Of a stretch of DNA of 64,000 nucleotides, positions 33,868 through 43,457 are shown piece after piece. This DNA is from JBAXTZ01 sp041666525 (GTDB taxonomy: Bacteria; Bacillota; Negativicutes; JBAXTZ01), in assembly GCA_041666525.1 (NCBI GenBank), contig JBAYGT010000006.1, forward strand, positions 62,001 through 126,000, in the 5' to 3' direction. A program made the translations under genes and the position numbers. A model generated the notes under the pieces. The model was given only the letters and a program-made list of their open reading frames with translations, ran no database searches and was not told where the DNA came from. The stretch's first letter is position 1. Every line of letters starts with the position of its first letter.

Positions 33868-36738
33868 ATGAATAATAATGAAAAGAACAATAAAGATTGT
33901 CCCGCCAGAAGCAACGCTCAATATCGGGCGTTGTTCGAACAAGCGCCGGTAGCGATATTTGAATTTGTTATCCGTGATATGTGGAAAGCCGTTGACGATT
34001 TACGCAAGCAAAATATCGAAGATATTGGTGAATATTGCAAGAAACAGCCTGGATTTGTCGAACGGTTGAGCAAAGGCTGCCGAATAATCCGCGCCAATAA
34101 AAAAGCCGTTGATTTGTTTGAGGCTGCCAATGAAAATAAATTAATTACGAGGTTTGATCCGACTGCCGGCAGTAAGAGCGCCGCGCAGTTTACGGCTAAT
34201 TTATTGCGGATAATCAACGGCGAAACTAATTTTACTTTCAATGGCCGCGAACTGCACACAATTAAACACAAACGCGTGATTGTTGACATTTCCTATGCGG
34301 TAAATACCGAAAATCGGGACTATCTGTACGTGACGATGCAAGACGTTACCGCACGCGTTGAGGTAGCAAAAAAGCTCAAAAAAAGCGAAAATTTATATCA
34401 TCGCCTGTTCGAAAATTCTCCGGTTGCGCTCTGGCAGATGGATGTCAGAGCGGTTATTGAGAGCCTCGATGAGCTAAAAGCCGGTGGAATAAAAGATGTG
34501 GCAAGTTATCTTGCAAAAAACAAGACGCTGGTGAATGAGACTGTTTTACCTAAAATTAAAGTAGTGGATGTTAATGCCGCGGCGATTGCGTTGCATAAGG
34601 CCGATAGCCGTCAACATCTGATTGATAATTTCGCACGTATTTATACGCAGCCGGATGTAACAGAGTTGATTTTTTATAAACTTATTTTACCGTTTTGGCT
34701 GGGCGAAGCCACTTTAATTGCCGCAGATGTGCACACTTTTACTTTAAAAGAAGAAAAAATTGCCGTTCGTATTGAAGGCAGTGTTACGGACTTGCAAAAG
34801 CAAATCCTGGTAATCGGGTTTGTAAATATGAATGAGCAAGAGCTGCTGCGCAAGGAGTTGCAGACCGCGAACGCGACATTGAAGCAAAACGTCAGTGAGC
34901 GTGAAGCGCAGCTGGAATTGTCGCTGCAAAATTATAAATGCCTGGTATATGAACTCGATGCGATATTGGCAGCACTACCGGTAGCGTTGCTGGTGAAGAA
35001 CAAACACAGTGTCATTACCAGGGTCAATAAATATTATTTGGACTTATACGCGCAGAAAAAAGAACAAGTGCTTGGCAAAACCGGCTATGAAGGCAGTAGC
35101 GAGCAAGAACGGGCAGAAAGTTTGGCGCAAGACCAGTTGATTTTAAAAAACAATTTTTCTTTGAACAGCTATGAACTGACCGCACACACCGCAACTGGTG
35201 ATTATTCGCTGCAGTTAAGCAAACTGCCGTTTTATGATATCAACGGCAAAGCCCAGGGAATAATTTCGGTTGCCAGCGATGTTACCGATTTGTTAAATAC
35301 CAAAAAAGCACTGCTGGAGGGTGAGCGCCGTTTTCGGGCAATCTTTGAACAGGCGGCGTTTGGCATGGCGGTTTGTGAAACGGAAACCGGAAAATTTGTT
35401 GAAGTAAATAAGTTTTATTGTGATATGCTCGGGTTTAGCGTGGATGAATTGCTGCAAATGAGCTGGCGCGATGTGACCCGGGCGGACGAGCAAAGTATTG
35501 ACGATGCTAAAAGCCGGTTGTTGACCGAGGGTAAACTGGATAAGTTTGAAATTGAAAAGCACTATATTTGCAAAAATGGTCAGGAAATATTGGCGCGGGT
35601 CACTTGTTCACCATTATGGAACGAAACGGATAGTTCAAACAAACACTATCATATCTCATTTGTAGAAGACGTTACTGAGCGTAAACAGCATGAAGAGCGA
35701 ATCAGTTTTCTCAGCTATAATGATGTCTTGACCGATTTGTATAACCGCAACTTTTTCGAGATGGAATTTGAGCGTCTGAACGCCGCCCAGCAGTTGCCAT
35801 TGTCGATTATAATGACGGACATCAACAATCTTAAACTGGTTAACGATGTATTTGGACATGCTGTTGGCGATCAGTTGCTGGTGACTGGCGCCAAAATAAT
35901 AAAAAAAATGTGCCGCGACGGGGATATTGTTGTGCGTTATGGCGGGGATGAGTTTGTAGTATTGTTGCCGAACTGCACACAGGCGGTAGCGGAGAAGATC
36001 GTTGGCCGGATTAATGATTGTTTTGCCGCCACCGAAATAAGCGGTTTACCGCTTAGTATTTCGGTTGGTATTGCTGTAAAAATCAATCCCGAGCAGGATG
36101 CAAATTATACTTTGACGATTGCTGAAGACCGGATGTATCAGGATAAAATGGATCGCGCTGAAGCTGTGCTTGATCAAACAGTTGAGGCGCTGGAACGTAT
36201 TCTCTATACGCGCGACTATCAGACCCAGCAGCATGTTGCGCGAACCGGAAAAATTTGTGAGGCGTTTGGCAAGTATCTGGAACTGGCGCCGGAAATAATA
36301 CTGGATTTAGTCAATTTGGCGCGGATGCATGATATTGGCAAGATTGCTGTCCCAGAGTCAGTTTTGAAGAAAGAACACAAACTTACCCCTAAGGAATGGG
36401 AAACGGTAGCCCGTCATTCTGAAATCGGTTACAAGATAATTGCCGCTTTTCGCGGCCAACGTTACAAAAATGCCGAGGCGGTGTTGTTGCATCACGAACA
36501 TTGGGATGGATCGGGATATCCGAAAGGGCTGGAAGGTGAAGAAATTCCTTTTGTTTGCCGGGTGCTGGCGATAATTGACGCTTACGATGCTATGACCAAT
36601 GATCGGCCATACCGCGCGACGATCAGCAAAGAATTGGCAGTTGCCGAATTGCAGTTGTGCGCCGGTGCACAGTTTGACCCGGAGCTGGTTGCAAAATTTG
36701 TGGCGTTTCTCGATTCCGAATTATATCCATATAATTAA
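33868..36738 (+). CDS. PAS-GGDEF-HD-GYP cyclic-di-GMP signalling protein
   Basis: Soluble signalling protein of 956 residues that can make and degrade cyclic di-GMP. Order: two PAS-like domains with an unusual shared insertion (about 13-165 and 175-320), a coiled stretch, two further PAS domains (about 365-475 and 485-610), GGDEF (about 615-775) with an intact YGGDEF active site and an RDGD inhibitory site five residues before it, then HD-GYP (about 780-950) with MHDIGKIAVPE, LLHHEHWDGSGYP and the DAYDAMTNDRPYR motif. No membrane helix. Both catalytic sites look intact. The ribosome site is weak. A terminator follows. Confidence 0.94.
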   Translation: MNNNEKNNKDCPARSNAQYRALFEQAPVAIFEFVIRDMWKAVDDLRKQNIEDIGEYCKKQPGFVERLSKGCRIIRANKKAVDLFEAANENKLITRFDPTAGSKSAAQFTANLLRIINGETNFTFNGRELHTIKHKRVIVDISYAVNTENRDYLYVTMQDVTARVEVAKKLKKSENLYHRLFENSPVALWQMDVRAVIESLDELKAGGIKDVASYLAKNKTLVNETVLPKIKVVDVNAAAIALHKADSRQHLIDNFARIYTQPDVTELIFYKLILPFWLGEATLIAADVHTFTLKEEKIAVRIEGSVTDLQKQILVIGFVNMNEQELLRKELQTANATLKQNVSEREAQLELSLQNYKCLVYELDAILAALPVALLVKNKHSVITRVNKYYLDLYAQKKEQVLGKTGYEGSSEQERAESLAQDQLILKNNFSLNSYELTAHTATGDYSLQLSKLPFYDINGKAQGIISVASDVTDLLNTKKALLEGERRFRAIFEQAAFGMAVCETETGKFVEVNKFYCDMLGFSVDELLQMSWRDVTRADEQSIDDAKSRLLTEGKLDKFEIEKHYICKNGQEILARVTCSPLWNETDSSNKHYHISFVEDVTERKQHEERISFLSYNDVLTDLYNRNFFEMEFERLNAAQQLPLSIIMTDINNLKLVNDVFGHAVGDQLLVTGAKIIKKMCRDGDIVVRYGGDEFVVLLPNCTQAVAEKIVGRINDCFAATEISGLPLSISVGIAVKINPEQDANYTLTIAEDRMYQDKMDRAEAVLDQTVEALERILYTRDYQTQQHVARTGKICEAFGKYLELAPEIILDLVNLARMHDIGKIAVPESVLKKEHKLTPKEWETVARHSEIGYKIIAAFRGQRYKNAEAVLLHHEHWDGSGYPKGLEGEEIPFVCRVLAIIDAYDAMTNDRPYRATISKELAVAELQLCAGAQFDPELVAKFVAFLDSELYPYN

Positions 36739-36756
36739 ATGCTGAAAATTGGAAAT

Positions 36757-36801
36757 AATCTTGTTGCAGAGGGCTTTGCAGCAGGATTATTTTTGTTTTT
36801 G
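36757..36801 (+). terminator. Terminator after the cyclic-di-GMP gene
   Basis: Stem AATCTTGTTGCA (36757-36768) with TGCAGCAGGATT (36777-36788), two G-U pairs, followed by ATTTTTGTTTTTG. Confidence 0.9.
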
Positions 36802-36853
36802 TTGAATAATAATATATAGTAGAGAACTATAAAACCTTATTACTGGAGGAAAC

Positions 36854-37945
36854 TTGAGAAAATTTAATATATTGGCAATTGTGGTTGTGGTTATTATTGT
36901 GCTGATAATCAGCGGTTGCGGCAGCCCAAAGGCTCAACCGATGCCAACGGCGGTGCCGGTAAAAACTGCCAAAGCCGTAAAAAAAGATGTGCCGGTTGAA
37001 GTAAAGACAATCGGACACGTTGAGGCGCTTAATACTGTAAATATCACGCCGCGGGTTACCGGCAAGATAATTGCTTTTAAATTCAAATCAGGCGATATGG
37101 TCAACAGTAACGACCTTATTGCCGTCATTGATCCGCAACCGTTTGAAATTGCGGTAGCTCAGGCGCAGGCTAATATCGACAAAATTTACGCTCAACAACA
37201 ATTTGCTGCACTCGAATATACACGCAATCAGCCGCTGCTGGCGGCGGGCGCAATTACCAGTGAAGCGCTGTCTCAATTAAAGTCGCAAGCCGATTTTTCT
37301 GCAGCTGATCTGGTGACCGCAAAAACGCAAATGGAGCAAGCAAAAATTAATTTGGGATATTGTTATTTACGTTCGCCGCTCGCCGGGAAAATGGGTGACC
37401 GGCTGATTGATGTTGGCAACATTGTTACGGCAAACAGCTCGATACTTACTACTGTTAATCAATTTCAACCGCTACATGTTACTTTTTTTGCGCCGGAACG
37501 CTATGTAAATCAGATAAACGAGGCATTCAAGCAGGGAACGGTGCCGGTGAGCGCCAACGATGATAAAGAACGAAAAATCGCCAGCGGCAAACTGGTTTTT
37601 ATCGATAACGTCATCAACAAAACAGCGGGAACGATTCAGTTGAAAGCTGAATTCGCCAATAATCCCGTGAAGTTGGTTCCCGGCCAGTATGTTACAGCCG
37701 TTGCTTCGATTAGTGTTTTAAAAGCGGCGCTCACGGTTCCGTCCGCGGCACTGCAGCCGCTTAATAATGGCGGCGTGGTGTTTACAGTGGAAACTGATAA
37801 TAAAGTCAAAATGCATACGGTTAAAATTGTGCAATATTATGGCGACGATGTAGTAATTACCGGCGACATCCAAGCCGGTCAAACGGTAGTCGTTGACGGA
37901 CAACTTAATTTGCGCGATGGCGCGCTGGTAAAAACACAACCATAA
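36854..37945 (+). CDS. RND efflux periplasmic adaptor lipoprotein (MdtA/AcrA-like)
   Basis: Membrane-fusion subunit of 363 residues for the adjacent RND pump. A lipoprotein signal with ISGC lipobox (Cys near residue 22) anchors it to the inner membrane. The lipoyl halves (GKIIAFKFKSGDMV near 73 and YLRSPLAGKMGDRL near 174) flank a coiled coil (about 105-165), followed by beta-barrel and membrane-proximal domains. It starts at TTG supported by GGAGGA. The pump gene follows after 16 bases. No outer-membrane channel gene lies beside it. Confidence 0.93.
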   Translation: MRKFNILAIVVVVIIVLIISGCGSPKAQPMPTAVPVKTAKAVKKDVPVEVKTIGHVEALNTVNITPRVTGKIIAFKFKSGDMVNSNDLIAVIDPQPFEIAVAQAQANIDKIYAQQQFAALEYTRNQPLLAAGAITSEALSQLKSQADFSAADLVTAKTQMEQAKINLGYCYLRSPLAGKMGDRLIDVGNIVTANSSILTTVNQFQPLHVTFFAPERYVNQINEAFKQGTVPVSANDDKERKIASGKLVFIDNVINKTAGTIQLKAEFANNPVKLVPGQYVTAVASISVLKAALTVPSAALQPLNNGGVVFTVETDNKVKMHTVKIVQYYGDDVVITGDIQAGQTVVVDGQLNLRDGALVKTQP

Positions 37946-37961
37946 ATACAAGGAGCGCTAG

Positions 37962-40900
37962 ATGTCAGAAATATTTATCCGCCGGCCGGTAGCCACTGTA
38001 TTATTGACGTTGTGTTTACTGCTGTTTGGTTTGATGAGTGCATTTCAGATGCCGATTAATAATCTGCCGAATGTCGAATATCCTACGATTCGGATTTCGG
38101 CAGCGCTGCCGGGCGCTAATTCCGAAACGATGGCGGCCTCAGTTGCGTTGCCGCTGGAAAAACAGTTTTCGCAAATTGACGGTGTAGATTCGATGTTGTC
38201 GAGTAGCACTCAGGGCAACACTACAATAACGATAGTTTTTTCCTTGTCGCGTGATATTGACGCTGCGGCGCAGGACGTTAACGCTGCGATATCAGCGGCT
38301 GCCAAGCAATTGCCGCCGGGAATGACGTCGCCACCGTCGTTAAAAAAAATCAATCCCTCGGAACAACCGGTAATGTATTTGTCGTTTTCGTCGAACTCAA
38401 TTCCGCTACCGGACATTTATAAATATATCGATACTTATGTATCCGGAACGGTAGCCTCGATGCCGGGAGTATCTGAGGTCAATGTCTATGGTGGTAAAAA
38501 ACCGGCGGTGCGGATCAAAATTAATCCGTTTAAAACTGCGGGGCTAGGTATCGGAACTGCCGATATCACAACCGCTACCGCTGGTACCAACGTAAATTCG
38601 CCGGCCGGTACCCAAAACGGCACCAATTATATTTTTGACATTGACGCTAATGATTCACTGCAGAATGCTAAACAATTTGGACAGGTAGTGGTTGCAGCAA
38701 CTGCTGCTGGCAATACCAAACTTTCTGATGTCGCAACAGTCAAGGATAGTGTGGAAAACGAAAATTCAGTCATTCGTTTTGCGACCAAAAACAATGTGAC
38801 CCCGGGAATAATGGTGGCAATTTCTAAACAGCCGGGTGCAAATATTGTGCAAGTAGCCGATGAAGTTAATGCCAAATTGCCGGAAATTCGCCGCAATATT
38901 CCCCAGGCGATTTTGATTGACACACTCAACGACCAATCATTGTTCGTGCGCGATTCAGTGCGCGATGTTTTCAACACGCTGATTTTAGCGCTGTTGCTGG
39001 TTGTTGCGGTAGTGTTCGTATTCCTCGGGCAGGCACGGGCAACGCTCATTCCGGCGATTGCCGCGCCGTTATCATTGATTGGAACATTTTCGGTAATGTA
39101 TGCTTGCGGGTTTAGTTTGAACAACCTGTCGTTGATGGCCTTGACGTTAGCGGTTGGCTTCGTAGTTGACGACGCGATTGTTGTTATGGAAAACATTTTT
39201 CGGCGGATTGAGCTGGGTGAAAATGTCCTAGACGCTTCAATCCGCGGTTCAAAAGAAATATTTTCGACCGTGGTAACTATGACGGTGTCGCTGGTAGTGG
39301 TGTTTTTACCGATAATGTTGATGAGCGGCATCGTCGGGCGTTTGTTTCGCGAATTTGCCATCAGCATCGGTGTGGCAATTCTTATTTCCGGCGCATTGTC
39401 ATTGATGTTAACGCCGATGATGTGCAACCGGATTCTAAAAGCCGGGCATCAACAACCGACCAGGTTGCAAAAATGGTTTGACAGTATTTTCGACCGAACC
39501 GTGGCCTTTTACGGGCGTATGCTGACGGTTACGCTTAACAGAAAACGCAGCGTTATGGTGTTTGTAGTGCTGGTTTGTATTGGTACCGGATTAATAGCCA
39601 CTTTTATCGGTAAAGGGTTCATTCCGACGCAGGATCAGAGCTTTTTTATGATTAATATCAAGGCGCCTGAGTGGACTTCTTATGATTATATCGATAAACA
39701 CGTTCAGGCGGTCGCCGACATTGTTCGTAAAAATGATGATGTGGATAAAATATCAATGGTTTCCGGAAACGGTGATCCGACCAGCGGTCAGATAATGGTG
39801 CGGTTAAAATCACTTGATCAGCGCAAACACAGCGTGGACGATATTATCAAACAATTGCGTCCGCAACTGGCAAACGTTGCCGGAGTGCGAGCTATTCCTA
39901 TCAATCCGCCGTCGATTCCGACTGGCGGCCGCAGTTCGCCGACTACCGGACAGTTTACGCTGTATTGTCCTGATTTAAACCAACTTTACAAAGCTACGAC
40001 AGATATGCAAAAAGCGATGAGCGAATTGCCATCGGTAACAGATATTGATTCTGATTTGCAGCTACGGCAGCCGAAGTTGCAGGTGCAGATTGATTATGAA
40101 AAAACCGCGGCGGTAAAATTAACGGTAAAACAAGTCATGGATGCCTTATATTCGGCTTTTGGCCCCAAGTATCTCACGCAAATTTATGCACCGAGTGATG
40201 AGTACAACGTCTATCTTGAGGCAGATAATGCGTTGCAAAATGATCCGCGGCTGTTGGAAAACATTTATATCAAAAACAGCAATGGCGATATGATACCGAT
40301 TTTGGCAGTTGCAACGGTAAATAATGTTACCGCGGCAATCAGTGTTAATCATGTTGGCCAGTTACCGTCTTGCACGATATTCTTCAATTCGACCAAAGGC
40401 CAGGACGTAAGCGGTGCTTTGAACGATATCAGTGCACTTGCAGCGAAAACTATTCCTGTTGCCGTCGGCTGGAGGTTTGAAGGTGACTCCGGCAGCTTTC
40501 TGTCATCGTTTTCCAATCTGGGAATATTACTCTTGATAACTATTTTCATAATTTATGTAGTCTTGGGCATTCTTTATGAAAGCTATATTCATCCGCTGAC
40601 GATTCTGACCGCACTGCCGCTCGCCGGGTTTGGTGCGTTGCTAAGCCTGTGGATTTGCGGCAAGACACTGGATATTTATGCTTATGTCGGAATTATTATG
40701 TTGGTTGGTTTGGTTAAGAAAAATGGTATTATGATGGTGGATTTTGCTGTGCAATTGGAGAAGGAAAACAATCTTTCGCCGCACGAATCAATATATCAGG
40801 CCTGTATGATCCGGTTCCGGCCGATTATGATGACAACGATGGCGGCGTTACTCGGATCCCTGCCGCTGGCCTTTGGCCTCGGCGCCGGTGGCGATGCCCG

Positions 40901-41024
40901 TCAGACTATGGGTATCGCAGTTGTTGGTGGCCTGTTGTTTTCGCAGGTGTTTACACTGTTGATTACGCCAGTGTTTTATTTGGTATTTGACAAACTTCAA
41001 CAGCGGTTGAATCGAAAAAATTAA
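37962..41024 (+). CDS. RND multidrug efflux pump, HAE1 type (MdtB/AcrB-like)
   Basis: Inner-membrane proton-driven exporter of 1020 residues. The twelve-helix layout with two large periplasmic loops is visible: N-terminal helix with FIRRPVAT, helices around 325-540, second loop about 560-850, then helices 850-1015. The proton-relay aspartate pair is VGFVVDDAIVVMENIFRRIE near residue 400 and the lysine region is IIMLVGLVKKNGIMMVDFA near 930, both intact. AAGGAG precedes the ATG. Presence of this pump supports a diderm envelope. Confidence 0.95.
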   Translation: MSEIFIRRPVATVLLTLCLLLFGLMSAFQMPINNLPNVEYPTIRISAALPGANSETMAASVALPLEKQFSQIDGVDSMLSSSTQGNTTITIVFSLSRDIDAAAQDVNAAISAAAKQLPPGMTSPPSLKKINPSEQPVMYLSFSSNSIPLPDIYKYIDTYVSGTVASMPGVSEVNVYGGKKPAVRIKINPFKTAGLGIGTADITTATAGTNVNSPAGTQNGTNYIFDIDANDSLQNAKQFGQVVVAATAAGNTKLSDVATVKDSVENENSVIRFATKNNVTPGIMVAISKQPGANIVQVADEVNAKLPEIRRNIPQAILIDTLNDQSLFVRDSVRDVFNTLILALLLVVAVVFVFLGQARATLIPAIAAPLSLIGTFSVMYACGFSLNNLSLMALTLAVGFVVDDAIVVMENIFRRIELGENVLDASIRGSKEIFSTVVTMTVSLVVVFLPIMLMSGIVGRLFREFAISIGVAILISGALSLMLTPMMCNRILKAGHQQPTRLQKWFDSIFDRTVAFYGRMLTVTLNRKRSVMVFVVLVCIGTGLIATFIGKGFIPTQDQSFFMINIKAPEWTSYDYIDKHVQAVADIVRKNDDVDKISMVSGNGDPTSGQIMVRLKSLDQRKHSVDDIIKQLRPQLANVAGVRAIPINPPSIPTGGRSSPTTGQFTLYCPDLNQLYKATTDMQKAMSELPSVTDIDSDLQLRQPKLQVQIDYEKTAAVKLTVKQVMDALYSAFGPKYLTQIYAPSDEYNVYLEADNALQNDPRLLENIYIKNSNGDMIPILAVATVNNVTAAISVNHVGQLPSCTIFFNSTKGQDVSGALNDISALAAKTIPVAVGWRFEGDSGSFLSSFSNLGILLLITIFIIYVVLGILYESYIHPLTILTALPLAGFGALLSLWICGKTLDIYAYVGIIMLVGLVKKNGIMMVDFAVQLEKENNLSPHESIYQACMIRFRPIMMTTMAALLGSLPLAFGLGAGGDARQTMGIAVVGGLLFSQVFTLLITPVFYLVFDKLQQRLNRKN

Positions 41025-41037
41025 TTTAGGAGGCAGC

Positions 41038-41604
41038 ATGGAGTTTCGTTACGATCCGTGGCAAAATCTTAAAACCAAAAACGGTTTTAATGCCGATGAA
41101 ATCATTTCCGGAATTCAAAAGAGCATTCGCCGGGGGCTGGTAGATGATGCGGTATTAATCGCTTGGGAAATGTATGTCACCAGTGAAGAAATGGAAGAAT
41201 ATCTTTGGAAACGGCTGCAGGTTATCAGTGTTGAAGATATCGGTTTTGGCGATACCAATGCGCCGGTATTAATCAGAACACTTAACGAAATGCGCCGCGA
41301 ATACAGTTTTAGCGCGCCGGATCGGCCGCTGTTTTTCGTGCATGCTATCCGCTATTTATGCAAATGCCATAAAGACCGTTCCAGCGATATGTTGCGGAAT
41401 ATTGTCGAGAAAGAATTTGCGGCGGGCAAACGACCGGAAATTCGTGACTATATGCTGGATATGCACACCAAACGCGGTCAGGAATTAAATCGTGACGTTC
41501 GTTATTTTCTCGATGTTGCAAGCGTCGTCGAGCCGTTGCTCGAAGGCGCGCATGATGAGTATCTGCCGCGGTTGCACCGGCTTATTGATGAAGAGCTGGA
41601 GTAG
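41038..41604 (+). CDS. Stand-alone protein resembling the C-terminal domain of RarA/MgsA
   Basis: Soluble protein of 188 residues, helical and charged. The stretch IQKSIRRGLVDDAVLIAWEM followed by LWKRLQVISVEDIGFGD resembles the collar/oligomerisation domain of replication-associated RarA (MgsA) ATPases, where the equivalent text is a Ser-Ile-Arg run and a SEDIG motif. The AAA+ ATPase part is absent. AGGAGG precedes the ATG, 13 bases after the RND stop, so it may ride on the pump transcript. Function unknown; assignment rests on motif resemblance only. Confidence 0.6.
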   Translation: MEFRYDPWQNLKTKNGFNADEIISGIQKSIRRGLVDDAVLIAWEMYVTSEEMEEYLWKRLQVISVEDIGFGDTNAPVLIRTLNEMRREYSFSAPDRPLFFVHAIRYLCKCHKDRSSDMLRNIVEKEFAAGKRPEIRDYMLDMHTKRGQELNRDVRYFLDVASVVEPLLEGAHDEYLPRLHRLIDEELE

Positions 41605-41609
41605 GCTTA

Positions 41610-41639
41610 TTGCTAGTTGCGGTGTTTTTAAGTTATAAT
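41610..41639 (+). promoter_or_regulatory. Promoter of the aminotransferase gene
   Basis: TTGCTA (41610-41615) and TATAAT (41634-41639) separated by 18 bases. Confidence 0.55.
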
Positions 41640-41670
41640 AATCTAACTTTTCTCAAAAAGGAGTAACGAA

Positions 41671-42870
41671 GTGCCAAAAATATCGCAACGTGCTATAGAT
41701 ATACCTCAATCCGATATCCGGAAATTCGTGCCGTTGGCCGATGCCGCCCGCAAGCGCGGGCTAAAAGTTTTTCCACTTAATATCGGACAGCCGGATATAA
41801 AATCACCCAAACAGTTTTTGGATGAGTTGAAGAACCTTGATATCGATATCGTTGCCTATGATAAATCCCGCGGTAATGACCGTCTGGTCGAAGCTTGCCG
41901 CAATTATTATATGCGGACACTCGATATTGATTTAGTAACGGAAAACATCCAAATCACGGCTGGTGGCAGTGAAGGGATTTTATTCTCGCTCCTGACGGTT
42001 TGTAATCCGGGTGATGAAGTGCTGACGTTTGAGCCGTTTTTTGTAAACAACATTGGTAATGCTTATAAATCAGCCATAAAATTTGTACCGGTGCCGACTG
42101 TTGCTGAAAATGGTTTTCAGATTCCCTGGCCGGCTGATATCGAAAAATATCTCACACCGAAGACAAAAGCAATTCTTATTTGCAATCCAAACAATCCGAC
42201 CGGAACGGCATATCCGAATGAAGTCATGGAAGCCTATATAAAATTTGCCGAAGAACATAAATTGTTTTTGTTGGTTGACGAAGTTTATCGCGATTTCGTT
42301 TATGATCAGGATGAACTATATACCGTATTAAAATACCGTTCAAATAACGTTGTTGTTATCGACAGCTTTTCCAAACGTTTCAGTCTGTGCGGCGCACGTT
42401 TGGGCGTGTTGTTGTCCTATAACGCAACTTTTATGGACGCGGTATTCCGTTTTGCCCAGACCCGGCAATGTTCGGCGACAATTGAGCAGTTAGCCCTTAT
42501 TCCGGTACTCGAGCGTATCGAAGACAGCTATCTGCAAAATGTCAAAACCGAATATAAATGCCGCCGTGACGTTGTAGTAAGTGCGCTTCGTAAAATGGAC
42601 GGCGTAGTATCGTATGAGCCGGAAGGCGCGTTCTATATCGTGGTAAAGTTACCGATTACTGACGCCAATCACTTTATTGCCTGGATGCTCAACGAATATT
42701 CTTATGAAGGCGGTACGGTGTTTGTGTCGCCGGCGTCTGGCTTCTATATCACGCCCAATACCGGAAGAAACGAAGTTCGCATTGCCTATGTAATTAACTG
42801 TGCGGAGCTGGAGCAGGCGATGGAAGTGCTTAAACACGGTTTGGTAGAATATAAACGGTTGGGTAATTGA
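41671..42870 (+). CDS. Class I/II PLP-dependent aminotransferase
   Basis: Fold-type I aminotransferase of 399 residues, closest in layout to aspartate/aromatic aminotransferases. Motifs: GQPDIKSP near residue 33, TAGGSEG near 92, CNPNNPTGTAYP near 171, the PLP lysine in DSFSKRFSLCGARLG near 231 and the substrate-carboxylate arginine in NEVRIAY near 370. It starts at GTG with AAGGAG at proper spacing. Amino-acid specificity cannot be read from the sequence. Confidence 0.9.
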   Translation: MPKISQRAIDIPQSDIRKFVPLADAARKRGLKVFPLNIGQPDIKSPKQFLDELKNLDIDIVAYDKSRGNDRLVEACRNYYMRTLDIDLVTENIQITAGGSEGILFSLLTVCNPGDEVLTFEPFFVNNIGNAYKSAIKFVPVPTVAENGFQIPWPADIEKYLTPKTKAILICNPNNPTGTAYPNEVMEAYIKFAEEHKLFLLVDEVYRDFVYDQDELYTVLKYRSNNVVVIDSFSKRFSLCGARLGVLLSYNATFMDAVFRFAQTRQCSATIEQLALIPVLERIEDSYLQNVKTEYKCRRDVVVSALRKMDGVVSYEPEGAFYIVVKLPITDANHFIAWMLNEYSYEGGTVFVSPASGFYITPNTGRNEVRIAYVINCAELEQAMEVLKHGLVEYKRLGN

Positions 42871-42917
42871 TATTGTTTTATGACGTTTGAGTCATCATAA
42901 ATAAGGAGGGATAGAAA

Positions 42918-43442
42918 ATGCAAATAGTGTGGGAAATATGGAATAAACTGCCGGACTATGTTGTGCAATTCGGAGTGCCAATTGTTTATGCGCTGCTTAT
43001 CTTTGTTATCGGAAAACGGGTTGCAAAGTTTCTTTGTTCGCTCGTGGAAATGGCATTAAAAAAAGCTAAAGTTGATGAAACTCTAGCTGCTTTTGCAAAA
43101 AACATTGCTTATTATATTGTTATGCTATTTGTTTGTATCGCTGCTTTAAATAAAATTGGCATCGATACCAATTCATTCGTCGCGTTGCTCGGCGCCGCTG
43201 GTTTGGCTATCGGTTTTGCCCTGCAGGGTTCGCTTGCCAATTTTGCTGCCGGAGTTATGATTATTTTATTCCAGACTTTCAGAGTCGGCGATACGATTGA
43301 AACCACAGGCGTGCAAGGCGTAGTTCATGAAATCCAGATGTTTAATACGATACTTGATGCTCCGGACGGTAAACGAATAATTATTCCGAATGCTAAAATT
43401 ACGTCGGACAAAGTTATCGTTTCCATAAAACCGAAAGCGTAG
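42918..43442 (+). CDS. Short MscS-family mechanosensitive channel lacking the C-terminal domain
   Basis: Membrane channel of 174 residues. Two N-terminal helices, then the pore-lining TM3 with alternating Gly/Ala (ALLGAAGLAIGFALQGSLANFAAG) and the beta domain up to IIPNAKITSDKVIV. E. coli MscS has about 286 residues; the alpha/beta cytoplasmic cage is missing here. The reading frame ends cleanly, without a nearby continuation in another frame, so it is either a natural short form or an old truncation. AAGGAGGG precedes the ATG. Confidence 0.85.
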   Translation: MQIVWEIWNKLPDYVVQFGVPIVYALLIFVIGKRVAKFLCSLVEMALKKAKVDETLAAFAKNIAYYIVMLFVCIAALNKIGIDTNSFVALLGAAGLAIGFALQGSLANFAAGVMIILFQTFRVGDTIETTGVQGVVHEIQMFNTILDAPDGKRIIIPNAKITSDKVIVSIKPKA

Positions 43443-43457
43443 GTACATTTAGCTTAT

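Noticed and set aside
38627..39427. Minus-strand open frame of 266 codons
   Set aside because: Lies wholly inside the RND pump gene on the other strand and has no recognisable domain.
36854..41024. Complete tripartite efflux operon
   Set aside because: Only adaptor and pump are present; the next gene is not an outer-membrane channel.
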